Shown here piece after piece: positions 1 to 9,681 of a stretch of DNA of 16,519 nt. This DNA is from Euperipatoides rowelli (taxonomy: Eukaryota > Onychophora > Udeonychophora > Euonychophora > Peripatopsidae), in NCBI GenBank assembly GCA_003024985.2, contig PXIH01S0005062.1. One strand, written 5' to 3'. Below the pieces are notes generated by a model that saw nothing but the letters and a program-made list of their open reading frames with translations, was not told the DNA's origin and searched no databases. Every line of letters begins with the position of its first letter. Positions within the stretch are counted from its first letter, which is position 1. Made by a program: the position numbers and the translations under genes.

Positions 1-340
1 CTAATTACCGAAAACAGCAAATTTTACGAAATTATGACATAAAATGTACATTCAACTATTTATTTAGATTCAAAATGAAATGAAATAAAACTAAAAACAT
101 AATATAAAACTTAATACATGGATATAAACAATTTTGCAAGCAGTTAAGCTGTGTACTTATAAATAAAACACTTGACTTTTAGGAAAAAAACACAATTTTA
201 AGCAAATTGGGTTTTCCTGGTAGCAAAAATTACTTTCCCAATTATTTTTTTTACACCAATCAAGTCAGAATTTGTCAATACATAAGAAAAGTGATGTACT
301 GAATCAAAAATAAAACATGCATGTACATGACGTACCCTAA

Positions 341-360
341 TATATATATATATATATATA
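341..360. repeat. (TA)10 microsatellite
   Basis: Ten perfect TA units, followed by an N at 361. Simple-repeat tails are common at the 3' ends of some non-LTR elements, so this could mark the end of retrotransposon 1 once the intervening DNA transposon is removed. It could equally be an independent microsatellite. Confidence 0.95.
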
Positions 361-379
361 NATTAAAATTGGCAAGATT

Positions 380-383
380 AAGT
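380..383. repeat. 4-bp AAGT target-site duplication (left copy)
   Basis: AAGT lies directly outside the left TIR and again at 4988-4991 outside the right TIR. A 4-bp match has about a 1 in 256 chance of arising by accident, so it supports the element ends but does not prove them. Confidence 0.6.
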
Positions 384-418
384 GGATGCCATTCTTTAGA
401 AAGGAACCAACACTCATA
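384..418 (+). repeat. Left terminal inverted repeat
   Basis: It starts GGATGCCATTC and contains AAAGGAACCAA at 400-410. Compared with the reverse complement of 4953-4987 it matches at 30 of 35 positions, with differences at positions 6, 12, 13, 29 and 34. Similarity stops sharply after the CTCA block. Confidence 0.85.
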
Positions 419-1115
419 ACCACAAAGTTGAGAAAAATCGATTTACAGTTAAATCAATACTATAAATCACAGAATGGACAGATTAATAAAATAATTTTAT
501 ATTATAATGTAATCTATTGTTATTTTTTTTCAAATAAATTATGAAAGTTAATATTTATTTCCTTTTTTTTACTAATTGCAATTTTTGTGGTTTGGTTTGT
601 TTCTTTTTTTTTAACATTGTTAGGTGTTTAAAAAATCCGAAAAGTACCAGAGAGTTTGTTCTTTTCTGAGATTTCTTAATATGCATTAGGATTAATAAAA
701 ATTATGGTACTCATTGTATTCTTTCATTATTTTTATTTTAAAGAAATAAAATGTATTTTATCAATACAAAAAATAACAATAGATAATAGAATTTAAAATG
801 AACACAAAGAAAACATGGAGATAATACTGAATTGAGTCAAAATTTTCTATTGTTAAAAAATATTATAAAATTCAGTTATTAAAAAGGACTAAGTATTTTA
901 CTCAGATGTATGTGTTTGTGATTATATTTGACCCAAAAATATATAACATGCTGACTATTTTCATTCAAAATAAAAATAAAAAATTTTAAAATTGAGAATA
1001 CAATGTTATTTAGTCAAAATTTGAGTTATTTCAGCTTTATTAGAAATTTTGTACAAAAATTACATATTAAATTCAACATCACTTATTGAAATTTAATACT
1101 GTAACATATATAAAT

Positions 1116-1170
1116 AAAAAAAGTATTCATCTCTTTTTTTAATATCAAAGTTTAATGGTGAACAAAATCT
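1116..1170. repeat. Diverged duplicate of the transposase gene's 3' end
   Basis: This segment aligns with 1429-1486, the last codons and stop region of the gene. Shared blocks include the A-run followed by AAG, the CATCTC region, ATCAAA and TAATGGTG.ACAAAATC. It looks like an old internal duplication of the coding end lying about 300 bp downstream of it. It is not open, so it has no coding role. Confidence 0.55.
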
Positions 1171-1192
1171 TGTATAAACATACGCAAGCATG

Positions 1193-1214
1193 CACACACA
1201 CACATACACACACA
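1193..1214. repeat. CA-rich microsatellite
   Basis: A (CA)n run interrupted by one TA unit, within the non-coding 3' part of the DNA transposon. Confidence 0.85.
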
Positions 1215-1438
1215 GTGTACATACAGAAATATATCCAACAAAAATTCTTTACACAGAATATTAAACAAAATTTAAGATAGAAAAAAAAAAGAATTAAAAA
1301 AATTCTAAATAAGAATGAGAACACACTGTGAATTCAGTAAAAAAATTCACTTATTATTACAATCTAAAAATATTAAAATTTAACATCAAAGTTATTAAAG
1401 AAAAAGTACATAATCAAAAAAAAAAAAAAAAAAAGACT

Positions 1439-3893
1439 TCACATCTCCTCGTTATCAACATCAAAATCTAATGGTGCACAAAATCCTTCAATATCTTCTT
1501 CAAAACTGTGGCTTCCACAAAGGGATACATAAAATGTTTTTGCATCTGAAGGAATGAGATGCATAATAGATTTTATGTCCTTCAATTTTGGTGCTGCAAT
1601 CTCTTTACCTTGTGGCCACAGTGGTACTAGAGCTGTCTTGAATTTTGTATTGTTAAAGTGGTTTTTACCTGGTCTGCCTCGAATGTTTTTCCTTGATAAA
1701 TCAATTTCATTATAAATCAATGTGCTAAAATCTGACTTTACAAAAAGTTTCATTGGTTCAGCTTTTTCTAATTTAATTTCTCTAAAGTGAAGCCAGTTCA
1801 TCTTTATTTTATTGGAGCTCACCTTGCGATTGACTATCATTTTTTCAAGTTTTTCTGTTCCAAAGAAATCTTTACTTTTCATTTCAGTGAAACAAAAGGT
1901 TTTTTTCCTCCTACAGGTTTTCATAACGGATACATACTCAGATGGAAGGTATAGCCTTTGAACATGTTTTAGAGCAGACTCTATGTCACTAAAGTCAGCA
2001 TCGTTAGGTAGAATGCTGTGACCAGATACTAAATACTTCAGAGTAATAGTTTCCAGAGTTGGATGGTCTTACAAACATGCTTTTAGCATCAACACAATTT
2101 TTCTGTTTTGACCCCCACATGAGTCACTCCACAAAACTAACTGTTTTATATTAGGTCCTAGGTGGGTTTTAATGTGTTTTGTTAAACAGGATCCAATCTC
2201 CTGGGCACCACGGCCAGCTTGGTTTTCCACCCAAACATAACAAAAGCCTGACTGTTTTTTACCTGAATGTACTCCAGCATTATAAACCCAGAGTTGGCGC
2301 TTATAAAATAATATATTTGTTGGAGCTCTAGGAAGGGGCAAGGTTTTTTCTAAGTCATATGTAATGCATTCAAAAATATCATATTCTTGTGCTCTTTTCA
2401 TATCATCTTTTAGCTGATTACAGCTTGAATCCATTGATCTTTATGGCAATTATGGGTTTGTTCCAGTTCAGATTTGAGCTCACCAACAGCAGTAGAAATT
2501 TTTGCAGCAAAAGAATCACAGATATTGCAAGTATCTTTCTTTAAGGGTTTAAATTTTAAATTAAAATATTTGAGAAAAACCCTTCTGTAAGATGATAAGC
2601 TTACTGGATTGTTGTATTCTTTTTTATATTGATCATACATTTTCTGCAATGTCATTTCAGGTGGAAGAAATTCTGATTCTGTATCGGCTCTACGGTAGTG
2701 TGACTTGTATTTAGGTATTTTGTTTATATGCTCTTTAATTTCTTCTATTTTTAAATTATTGATTTTATTAAAACCCAATTGAGCTTTACCTCTCTTATCT
2801 TTCAGGTTACTTGAACGTATTTTACATAATGCTGTATTAATTCGTTTGGTAGAAATACGCAGTTTATGTTTAAACATTTCTCTACATACAGCAATAGATT
2901 TTAAACTGTACTGTCTGGAGAAATTTCTTTTACTATTGTGCAAAGTATAGATTCTCTTTTTAGGGATTTCTTTAACACAAGATCCAATAAACATATTTTG
3001 AGCATTATAATCTGCAAGTTCCCAAAACTTAAGATATTCTTCTTTCCTTTCCTCTGGATTTAACAAATTAAAACACTTGTGTAAACACATGCAATGAAAA
3101 TCTATAAAGTCTTTTCCTTTAATAAGGTTTCCTTTGTAGTTATAGTAATTCTGATTATTGTTCCTTTTATGCTTGGCTATTTCCTTAGTCTGAGATTCAA
3201 ATTTTCTTTTCCTCCCTCTTCTTTTTCTTGCTAACATAGAATGTTCTGAAGTAGTATTAGTTTCAGATAAAGCTGTAAAACCTTCTGCTTCTTCATTGTT
3301 CATTTGGTTTTGAATAGAAGTAGGCATACAAGAATTAGATTCAAAATCAGACACATATTTACTGGATTGTAAGAAATCTGGATCATTTTGGTCATCTTTA
3401 TCTGAATCATTTATAATTTGTATGTTCATATTTTCTCTGGACTCAGTCCATCTTATGAAAGCTTCACTTTCATGTTTAGACAATGTGGCATCTCCAAGAC
3501 CCAAATTTTCTTCTGAAATTTTTGTAAGTTCAGTGCTGTGTTTTAAACAGGATTGTTTCATTTGAGAGGTTTCTTGAGGAGGTTCTACTACTTGGTCTTC
3601 ATTAACAATTTTATATTGAATAATATCAGATATATCTATCCCTACCTCCAACTCGGGAGAAGTTGGTTTATTCAGTGAATTTGAAAACATAGGTTCAACA
3701 TGGGTTGGTATATCAGCCCATATTGATGTACCTTGATTTGTTTCACCCCATGTCGATGTATATTGATCATACATTAATATAGATTTGATAATATTTAATG
3801 ATGAGTTATTTTCCTCAAAATCCGCATGTGAGTCATCTGTAATTGCTGCATTACATTCACATTCCATTGGACTCTTCATTCTTGTATCATCTC
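1439..3893 (-). CDS. Main coding exon of the transposase gene (broken)
   Basis: Open from 3893 to about 2430 in one frame. After a frameshift near 2410-2434 it is open in a second frame down to 1439, apart from the single TAA at 2071-2069. Protein similarity to the family continues across both lesions and across 2069-1924, a stretch that lacks a usable ATG. The lesions could be real decay or, for the frameshift, a draft-sequence error. Confidence 0.65.
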
Positions 3894-4001
3894 CTGCAAT
3901 AAACAATCATGTATGTAAAAAAAAAAAAATAATTTGTTTGCTAAATTATTTGAAAAATAGTAAAACATTAGGTTTTCATTAAAAATAATATAGAAACATA
4001 C

Positions 4002-4118
4002 CTATAGTAACTGGACAAAGTACATTTAAAGTTTGGGCATTTTCTGCTTCACATGTTTTAGGCTTATCTTCTATATCAATTTTATCAGATTTATATTGGT
4101 CAGACTGTTCTATTTCAG
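4002..4118 (-). CDS. Predicted second coding exon of the transposase gene
   Basis: An open 117-nt stretch, acidic and Lys-rich, ending at a GTATGT donor (4001 leftward). Exon 3 begins after a TTGCAG acceptor (3899-3894), and the phases agree on both sides. The upstream acceptor (GGGGAG at 4124-4119) is weak because it lacks a pyrimidine tract. The exon 2-3 junction is therefore better supported than the exon 1-2 junction. Confidence 0.5.
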
Positions 4119-4438
4119 CTCCCCATAACAATCAAACCAACACTTTAAGATACAATAGAAAATTTTACTAATAAAAAAAAATTGTATTTGAAATATATAC
4201 AGTATATAGGCCTATATTGAAGTCCATCACACTGAGCTCTAACTAGTTGTTTGGAATATAACTTTAAACATTACAAGACTAAATTAAACCACTAAATTTT
4301 GAAAATAGCATTTTGGTGATCTATTAATAATAATTAATTAGCAGCCCATAAAATTAATAAACTTGAATTTAGGTTTAACTTAGAGAATAACTACAATAAT
4401 ATTGCAAAAAGATTAAAGAAGTATTAATAGTTACTTAC

Positions 4439-4490
4439 ATTTGTAATTTTTTATAGCCATTTCTGCTAGCATCTTTCCACGAGACAACAT
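4439..4490 (-). CDS. Predicted first coding exon of the transposase gene
   Basis: An ATG at 4490-4488 opens 17 codons (MLSRGKMLAEMAIKNYK) and ends in a strong donor, GTAAGTAA, starting at 4438. It is in phase with exon 2. This start is chosen because it is the nearest ATG that splices in frame to the open exons downstream. An upstream non-coding exon is possible. Confidence 0.5.
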
Positions 4491-4643
4491 ATTCTTAAAT
4501 TAAAAATGTCTAACAAAGTTTTTAACTAAATGATTAATAGCTTACAGTTTTTAAAATAATATACTGTAACTTATTCAATGAAAAAAAAATCAGATAATCT
4601 GGAGCTCAAAGCAGGAAAATGTTAAAACTACTATCTTTAAATC

Positions 4644-4901
4644 AGCTAAAGAAACCAAATATGGTTGCTTCTTTTAAAGAAAATTCAATAAGATAATGCA
4701 TTATTATCAGCTAAAAGAACCAATAGTAATTGGTTCCTTTTAGTTGAAAATTAAAATTGTGATTTTATTTAAAGTTAAAAAGCAATGTATTTGGTTTCCT
4801 TTTCTCAAAAAGCTATGCAGCATTTGTTTTTCAGATATTTTTTTATAATTAATTTTTAGGTATTTCTAGACATTCTAGGGTTGGTTCTATTTTTCTGAAT
4901 G
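4644..4901. repeat. Subterminal GGTTCCTTT-type motif and palindrome array
   Basis: The transposon's right subterminal zone repeats the core of its TIR (AAAGGAACCAA / TTGGTTCCTTT) several times. There is a long palindrome at 4708-4746 (arms about 17 bp, loop AGTA, one bulged C and one mismatch). A second, looser palindrome with the same layout lies at about 4643-4676, also starting CAGCTAAA. A single TTGGTTTCCTTTT is at 4791-4803. A degenerate TIR-like copy (GGTTGGTTC ... CTGAATG) lies at about 4879-4901. Subterminal repeats bound by transposase are known for hAT, CACTA and P-type elements. A similar role here, or regulation of the adjacent gene start at 4490, is inference. Confidence 0.7.
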
Positions 4902-4952
4902 TGAAAAATGATATGCTGAGTCCACCTAGCTACTTATCTGAAAAATAGTAAA

Positions 4953-4987
4953 TTTGAGGGTTGGTTCCTTTCTACTGAATGACATCC
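4953..4987 (-). repeat. Right terminal inverted repeat
   Basis: On the minus strand it starts GGATGTCATTC and contains the same AAAGGAACCAA core (4961-4971). It is the partner of 384-418. Confidence 0.85.
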
Positions 4988-5117
4988 AAGTGATACAATA
5001 ATGAGTTAAAGAACAAAGAAGTTTCTATTGTTAATAATTCTACTAGTTCTAATATAGGATAGAGAAAGTTTATAACAGTTCTTGCTAGATATAGGCTACC
5101 CAAACAAAGGTCGGAGT

Positions 5118-6990
5118 TCAGGGAATAATACAAATAATTAGTTTAGCAAATTTTACCAACTGATTATTTCTTCGTTGTTTAAGAGATTCAAGGTTAAACA
5201 AAGACAGGCTAGAATCATAAATAAATCTATCTTTCAAAATTATTTCCATAACTCTTTTCTGAAGATTCACTAATTGATTAATTTGATCTTTAGTGATTGC
5301 TGACGACCATACATAGGAACAGTATTCAATTGTTGGTCTGATGTAAGTTTTATAGGTTTGTAATAATATGAAATCAGATGCCCCGAATTGGCTAAATTTA
5401 CATAATAGATAAATGTTTTTATTGTTTTTTTTAATATGATTTATTTGAATATCCCATTTTGAATTATGTTGAATGAATATTCTCAATATTTTAACAGAAC
5501 TGCTATTTTCAATTACATTATTGTTGATATGGAATGTAGGACAATGGAAATCTTTAGAGAAACCATGAAAAAGAATTTTATATTTGGAAATGTTAAGAGA
5601 TAAACTTAATAAATCTGCTTGTTTTACAATTGAATCAATCATGTCTTGTAAGGTTACAGTATCAACTTTGATTGAGTGATAAATAACTGATTTTTACATC
5701 ATCCACAAATTTTAGTCTGTATTGATTTTGATTGGCTAATTCACTGGTTAAAATAGAAGAAAGGAGTGTGCTCATGACTGCACCTTGGGGTAGACCCTGT
5801 TCTGTTATGAACGTAAAATCATTAACTCCACCCTTGAATTTCAGAACATGTGGTCTTTTGGAGAGGAAATCAGAAATTGATATAACGGCATCTTTATGAA
5901 TGTTTAAATTGATAAGTTTACTGATTAGTTAGTAAATTATAGTTTACATTATTGAAGGCTTTCTTGAAATCAAGGATTAGACTAAAAACAGAATTATTGG
6001 GTTGATCTAAATGTTTTAAAGTGTTATGTAGATAATGAGTGATGTATTGGCCAGTAGATTTTTCTGGAGTGCCACCAAATTGGTAAATATCTAACTGAGG
6101 TTGAATATTTGGCATTAGATTTTTAATAATGTGCTTTTCTAGTATTTTTGATAATGGTGATGATACTGCTATGGGTCTGATGTTATCGGGAGATTTAGGA
6201 GATGATGATTTATGTAGTGTTATTAAAAAGAAAGATTTCCAAATTATGGGTCATTGACAGGAAAGAATAGATAGATTAATGAGATTGGTTAATGGTTCAA
6301 AGAGAAATACTGAAAACTCATTAAAGATAAATGGTGAAATCATATCTGCTCCACTTGATTTATTTGAATCAATTGATGTGAGATATTCCAATATCTCCCA
6401 TTACTGAATCAGCGGCAAGTTAGTGGTATTGTTATAATTCTTTATTTGATCATAGTTTAAAAGTGACGATTCTTTAGATAATGATTCAAAATAATTGATA
6501 ATGCTATTATTGGTTTCTTCAGAAGTTGAGTTAGGAAAAATATTTGACGATTACTCTTGTTTTTGTTCATCATTGTTGCGAGAATTTATAGTAATTGGAA
6601 TAGTTGTTGTTGTTGTAAATAAGGTTATTGAAATATTTGTTTTTGGAAATTTGAATTTCTTACTTGATTTTTGAATTAATAATATCTGGTGATTCTAATG
6701 AAAGGATAATTTAAACAAGAGATAATCTTTCAGACATGAGATCTAATAAATGAATAGAAAACCAATATGGGTTGTTTTCATTGATGGTTTTCTCGATCAA
6801 TGGGAAATAGATTTTGTAGTGATTTTTTAAAAAGCTATGAAAAAGATCAGCAGTTATGTTAACATTGTTAATTAAGTAGAATTGAGACCAGTCATGAGAA
6901 TTCAGAACTATTGCCATGCTTTCAAAATTAGATTTCTTTTTTGGTCTGTACTGAATGATTTGATGAAAGAATGTTGATTGGGACATATGT
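5118..6990 (-). pseudogene. Non-LTR element 1: reverse transcriptase, broken
   Basis: Fragments in order: a pre-RT segment (6986-6711), a degenerate stretch containing SSGADMISPFI (about 6360-6325), then DNIRPIAVSSPLSKILEK (about 6195-6140), FGGTPEKSTGQYI and LILDFKKAFNNVNYN (6115-5918). A frameshift leads to TEQGLPQGAVMSTLL (about 5820-5775), and another leads to the catalytic KFVDDVKI (about 5712-5688). The C-terminal part (5642-5118) has the WD...I..I and YIRPTIEYCSYVWS motifs and NLQKRVMEIIL, typical of the region after the RT palm. Product: an enzyme for target-primed reverse transcription, now dead because of at least three frameshifts and several stops. Confidence 0.8.
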
Positions 6991-7082
6991 GGATAACATC
7001 CTGATCAGATTTATCTAATGGTGGTAGAACCTGAATGTTAAAGTTAATTGAAGAATTAGTTAAACATATATCAAGAATTCAT

Positions 7083-7978
7083 TCATTTGTTGTTGGAGTA
7101 TAAAATGTTATTCTTAAATTTGTGGAATTGAGATAAAGGGTTGAGATTGATGTCATTAAAGTCACCTGCAATAAATATATCCGCATTAGGATTGATATAT
7201 AAAAATTTAACTATTTCTTTAGAAATATAATCAATGAATTTATTGTTATATTCTTTTGTTTCACCTGGTGGTTTGTATCCAGCAATAATGCCAAACCATG
7301 GTATGGATCGAGGCAAGTAGGATGGTCTACAAATTAATGAAATCACCTCTATCTGTGAATTATCGGAAAATTTAGTATTGTGAATGGTAATATCCTTTTT
7401 ACCATTAACACTAATGCCACCTGCAATCATTTTATCAGTACATTGTGTAATTAAGTGAAAATGATTAAAGTCCTTTATATTAAAGGCTTCAGTTTGATGG
7501 TCTTTCATTCATGTTTCTGTTATGACCGTAATATCCATTTTGATATTGTAAAAAAGAGTTTGAAGTTGTTCAAATTTGTTTTGCAAGGCTCTTATGTTAG
7601 TTATAAAAAATTAGGGTGTTGATANACTTTATCTGGAGTTTGTATTTTGATTAAATTATTTGAATTGACATGCGAATGCAACTTATTATAATTTGAACAT
7701 TGTTTTATAATAACGTTAATGTCGAGTGTGCTATCTGGAGCTCAAACATTCATTGAGTTCCTTCTGCCCGCTCTCCTATCTCAGTTTTTGAATATCTTGA
7801 ATAAGCCAAATGAATCGAGTAATGAAGCTAATCCTTCTTGCATATAATGTCTATTTCTATATTTAAAGGTTTTTAGATAATCACTACTATACTTCTTTGT
7901 TATTATACTCGAATTGATCACACCTTTATGTGAAAATTGAGATCGCAACATAATGAAATAACTATGTGAAATAAACAA
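7083..7978 (-). pseudogene. Non-LTR element 1: N-terminal part and AP endonuclease
   Basis: The endonuclease would nick the target DNA. Visible motifs: NIRALQNKFEQL (about 7612-7577), DITVITET (about 7540-7517) followed by a TGA where a Trp usually stands, GGISV, WFGIIAGYKPPGE and the catalytic-loop motif FIAGDFNDIN (about 7180-7150). Upstream, 7978-7625 stays largely in one frame through TGA codons at about 7783-7781 and near 7736, then needs a frameshift near the N at 7625 to enter the endonuclease. This leader has no recognised domain. The stops at TGA positions are consistent with C-to-T decay. The final residues lead into a heavily broken spacer at about 7080-6990. Confidence 0.7.
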
Positions 7979-8089
7979 TTGTAGAGATGAAACAATAATA
8001 AATGATTAAGACAAGATGATATTAACTTTAAAACCATTTAGTTAATTAAAAAACAAATAAAGATGAAAGAAACAAAATAATAACGAAAA

Positions 8090-8175
8090 TATTATTCCTA
8101 AGCTTGCAATGAAACAAGAGCTGCCAACGGCGCCATTTTAATTTTTTTATCAGGTAAAACTAAATTTGAAGCGGA
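8090..8175 (-). promoter_or_regulatory. Possible 5' leader/promoter of non-LTR element 1
   Basis: A short segment that is GC-richer than its surroundings. It contains AAAATGGCGCCGTT on the minus strand, which fits the YY1-type AAnATGGCG pattern seen at some non-LTR 5' ends. It lies upstream of the element's coding region in the right orientation. No direct evidence of transcription initiation is available. Confidence 0.3.
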
Positions 8176-8838
8176 CGCCTGGATGAATTATTATGTCTAG
8201 CCTTACCGATTATGTATTAAAATTAATTCTTTAATACTAATTTCAACGAAAATTTTGATTTCTATTACTAATTTTTACTGATCTGTACCTGTTTGCCATA
8301 GACTATTGCAACATTGAATTTATTTTATGAGCTGTAATTGCAGGTTCATCTTGTTGTGGATGCCAGATTTATGTTCTTACTCGTACTGTTGTATAGTAAA
8401 ATATAATGTACTTTAAATATATAAAATATTATTCTATTCTTACATAAATATACTAGCTAAAATTCCCTTAATTCATCTCTTGTGTAAGATATAAATATAG
8501 GGTTAAGATGTACTCTTGAATATTTATGTGTGTGGGGTATATACTTTACTTTTTGTGAAGAGAGAGTAAGACTGCACTAAATTGCTATTTACCTTCCAAT
8601 AAACAAAAGGGTGGCGGTTTCACTTTGCAATAAAATCTACTCCTCTGTCTTCTTTGGAGAAATATGAATATTGGCTCGACTGTCTCCTCGAGATTTCTAA
8701 ACTTCTGAGATAAACTCAGATGCACCTGAACAATTAATCTGCCAAAATCTGTTCTCCAAAGGGTAAGAAATAACTAACAGCCTATCTAATATTATATGAA
8801 ATACCCCTGACTTACAATCACGTAAAACATTGACTTAC

Positions 8839-8863
8839 CATATATAACCTCTGCAGGAATAGA
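8839..8863 (-). other. Candidate 25-nt micro-exon
   Basis: On the minus strand, a pyrimidine-rich acceptor (GCTTTTATTTCAG, ending at 8864) and a consensus donor (G|GTAAGT starting at 8838) bracket 25 nt. The exon is open in the frame that would follow the donor at 9705 (Ser-Ile-Pro-Ala-Glu-Val-Ile-Tyr plus one base). Splice-like pairs arise by chance in AT-rich DNA, so this is only a candidate. Confidence 0.2.
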
Positions 8864-8974
8864 CTGAAATAAAAGCACAAAATCTAAATAAAACTAAATA
8901 TCAGAGTTTTCTGACTGAATTGACAGAGAGCTTAAAGAAGATCCGAACCCAAATAAATAAATGGACTCTTCTTT

Positions 8975-8998
8975 AGTTCTGTTAAGAGGAACAGAACT
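8975..8998. repeat. Perfect 9-bp inverted repeat, 6-bp loop
   Basis: AGTTCTGTT and AACAGAACT are separated by AAGAGG. The half-site resembles steroid-receptor-type AGAACA sites, but the six-base spacing does not match the usual three. No function is assigned. Confidence 0.5.
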
Positions 8999-9681
8999 TA
9001 CCAGATCTACTGCCCATGTAGCTCTAATGGTAAGGTGTCTTATGGCAAACAAAAAAAAAACGATAAAAACAAAACAAAAAATTGAGCGAAACGTGACTTC
9101 ATTAAAAAAAGAAAAAGACGGTCTAGTTTAATGTATAAATAAAAATAGATTTATTTTAATAGGTAACTTTAACTTTTAAAATGATATAGCATTGACAATC
9201 AAAATAAAATAAAAATAAATCTAATAAATATAAAACATTTATAGAAACATCATTAAACTAACGATTGAATTATAAAGACAGAAATAAAAGTAAACAATTT
9301 GAAAAATTATTTATCAAAAAAAGAAAAAGAAATGTTAATATTAAATTTAAAAAAATAATACAATTAAAATTTAGTTATCTTACCCTTCTCTGATTTGCAA
9401 ATAGAAACATATTTTATAGCAAATATTTCCAATTAGGACATTTTCCTGCTCCTTAAGCAAGTTCATATCAGATTTCAAACTTGGTGGTAGGGAAATGAAG
9501 TTTATTAAAAATGAAATGGAAAAGAAAAGTCTGTCTTGATAAAAAATGAGTATACTTGAGATGCGAAGAAAAGTCTACTTTTCAGTAGTGAAGAAAAGTT
9601 TTTTTTTAAAAAAAACAGTAGGTGTTTATAGGTTTTGGTATGCAGGAAATAAAGAAATTATTGATAGTAGAAAAACTGGGA

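Larger units (their letters stand above)
1..383. other. AT-rich flank without a gene
   Basis: No open frame or RNA gene is visible. The stretch is A/T-rich, with short homopolymers and a TA microsatellite at 341-360. If the DNA transposon at 384-4987 is removed, this flank becomes continuous with the region right of 4988. It may therefore hold the 3' end of non-LTR retrotransposon 1, whose sense strand reads leftward, but I could not confirm this from protein similarity. Confidence 0.5.
1439..4490 (-). pseudogene. DUF7869-type, putative DDE transposase gene, interrupted
   Basis: A three-exon model fits: 4490-4439, 4118-4002, then 3893-1439. The N-terminal third is acidic and Ser/Asn-rich. 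A basic ARKRRGRKRKF stretch (about 3235-3205) resembles a nuclear signal. Then come a Cys/His cluster (HCMCLHKC), a conserved SHYRRADTESEF region, and DTCNICD. The last part has YDLEKTLPLP (D codon 2356-2354), KRQLWVYN, WVENQAGRGAQE, WSDSCGGQN (D codon 2125-2123) and SGHSILPNDADFSDIE. Known: this motif order is typical of a widespread, uncharacterised arthropod protein group that I associate with DUF7869. Inferred: the acidic residues in the last three motifs form a DDE-like triad in an RNase H fold. Two lesions are visible: a frameshift within about 2410-2434 and a TAA at 2071-2069 where the family keeps reading. The stop codon at 1441-1439 is followed four bases later by a 19-base T run on the coding strand. 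Length would be near 870 residues. Confidence 0.7.
384..4987 (-). mobile_element. DNA transposon with TIRs, DUF7869-type gene
   Basis: What is seen: the two ends are inverted repeats (384-418 and 4953-4987, 30 of 35 positions identical), both beginning GGATG, and the element is flanked by AAGT on each side (380-383 and 4988-4991). One multi-exon minus-strand gene fills most of the interior, followed by about 1 kb of non-coding DNA on its 3' side and about 0.5 kb of motif-rich DNA on its 5' side. What is known: a cut-and-paste element typically has TIRs, a short direct target duplication and one transposase gene; 4-bp duplications are the hallmark of the Sola group among others. What is inferred: this is an autonomous-type element whose gene encodes its transposase. 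The gene is interrupted, so this copy is probably dead. Superfamily placement is unproven. Confidence 0.75.
4992..8150 (-). mobile_element. Non-LTR retrotransposon 1 (endonuclease plus RT)
   Basis: Reading leftward on the minus strand, an upstream leader is followed by an apurinic-type endonuclease (about 7640-7083), a spacer, the RT core (about 6380-5690) and a C-terminal thumb/connector region (5642-5118). This is the order of a one-ORF2 non-LTR element. The right edge is set near 8150 because coding-like sequence fades and a GC-richer segment appears at 8100-8170. The left edge abuts the TIR transposon at 4987, which seems to have inserted into this element's 3' portion. Clade is uncertain; the FGG...ST and LDFKKAF style is compatible with the CR1/L2/Daphne or Jockey groups. 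Many frameshifts and stops show it is dead. Confidence 0.75.
8176..9681. other. Non-coding stretch, little recognisable
   Basis: AT-rich DNA with no coding frame that I trust. It holds the candidate 25-nt exon at 8839-8863, a 9-bp perfect inverted repeat at 8975-8998, and an A-rich stretch at about 9050-9115. A tRNA-like TAGCTCTAATGG (about 9021-9032) precedes the A-rich run, but no B box follows. I see no transposon ends here. Confidence 0.4.

Noticed and set aside
1416-1434. 19-base A run as a possible poly(A) tail of a processed insertion
   Set aside because: It lies inside the DNA transposon, just past the gene's stop on the opposite strand, with no retrogene or target duplication next to it. 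A plain homopolymer is the simpler reading.
3785-3982. Plus-strand open frame of 65 codons
   Set aside because: It overlaps the third exon and preceding intron of the transposase gene on the opposite strand and shows no family similarity; it is a shadow frame.
9021-9115. tRNA-like A box followed by an A-rich run, possibly a tRNA-derived SINE
   Set aside because: The A box is imperfect, no B box (GGTTCGA-type) is present, and no cloverleaf can be drawn; no target duplication was found.
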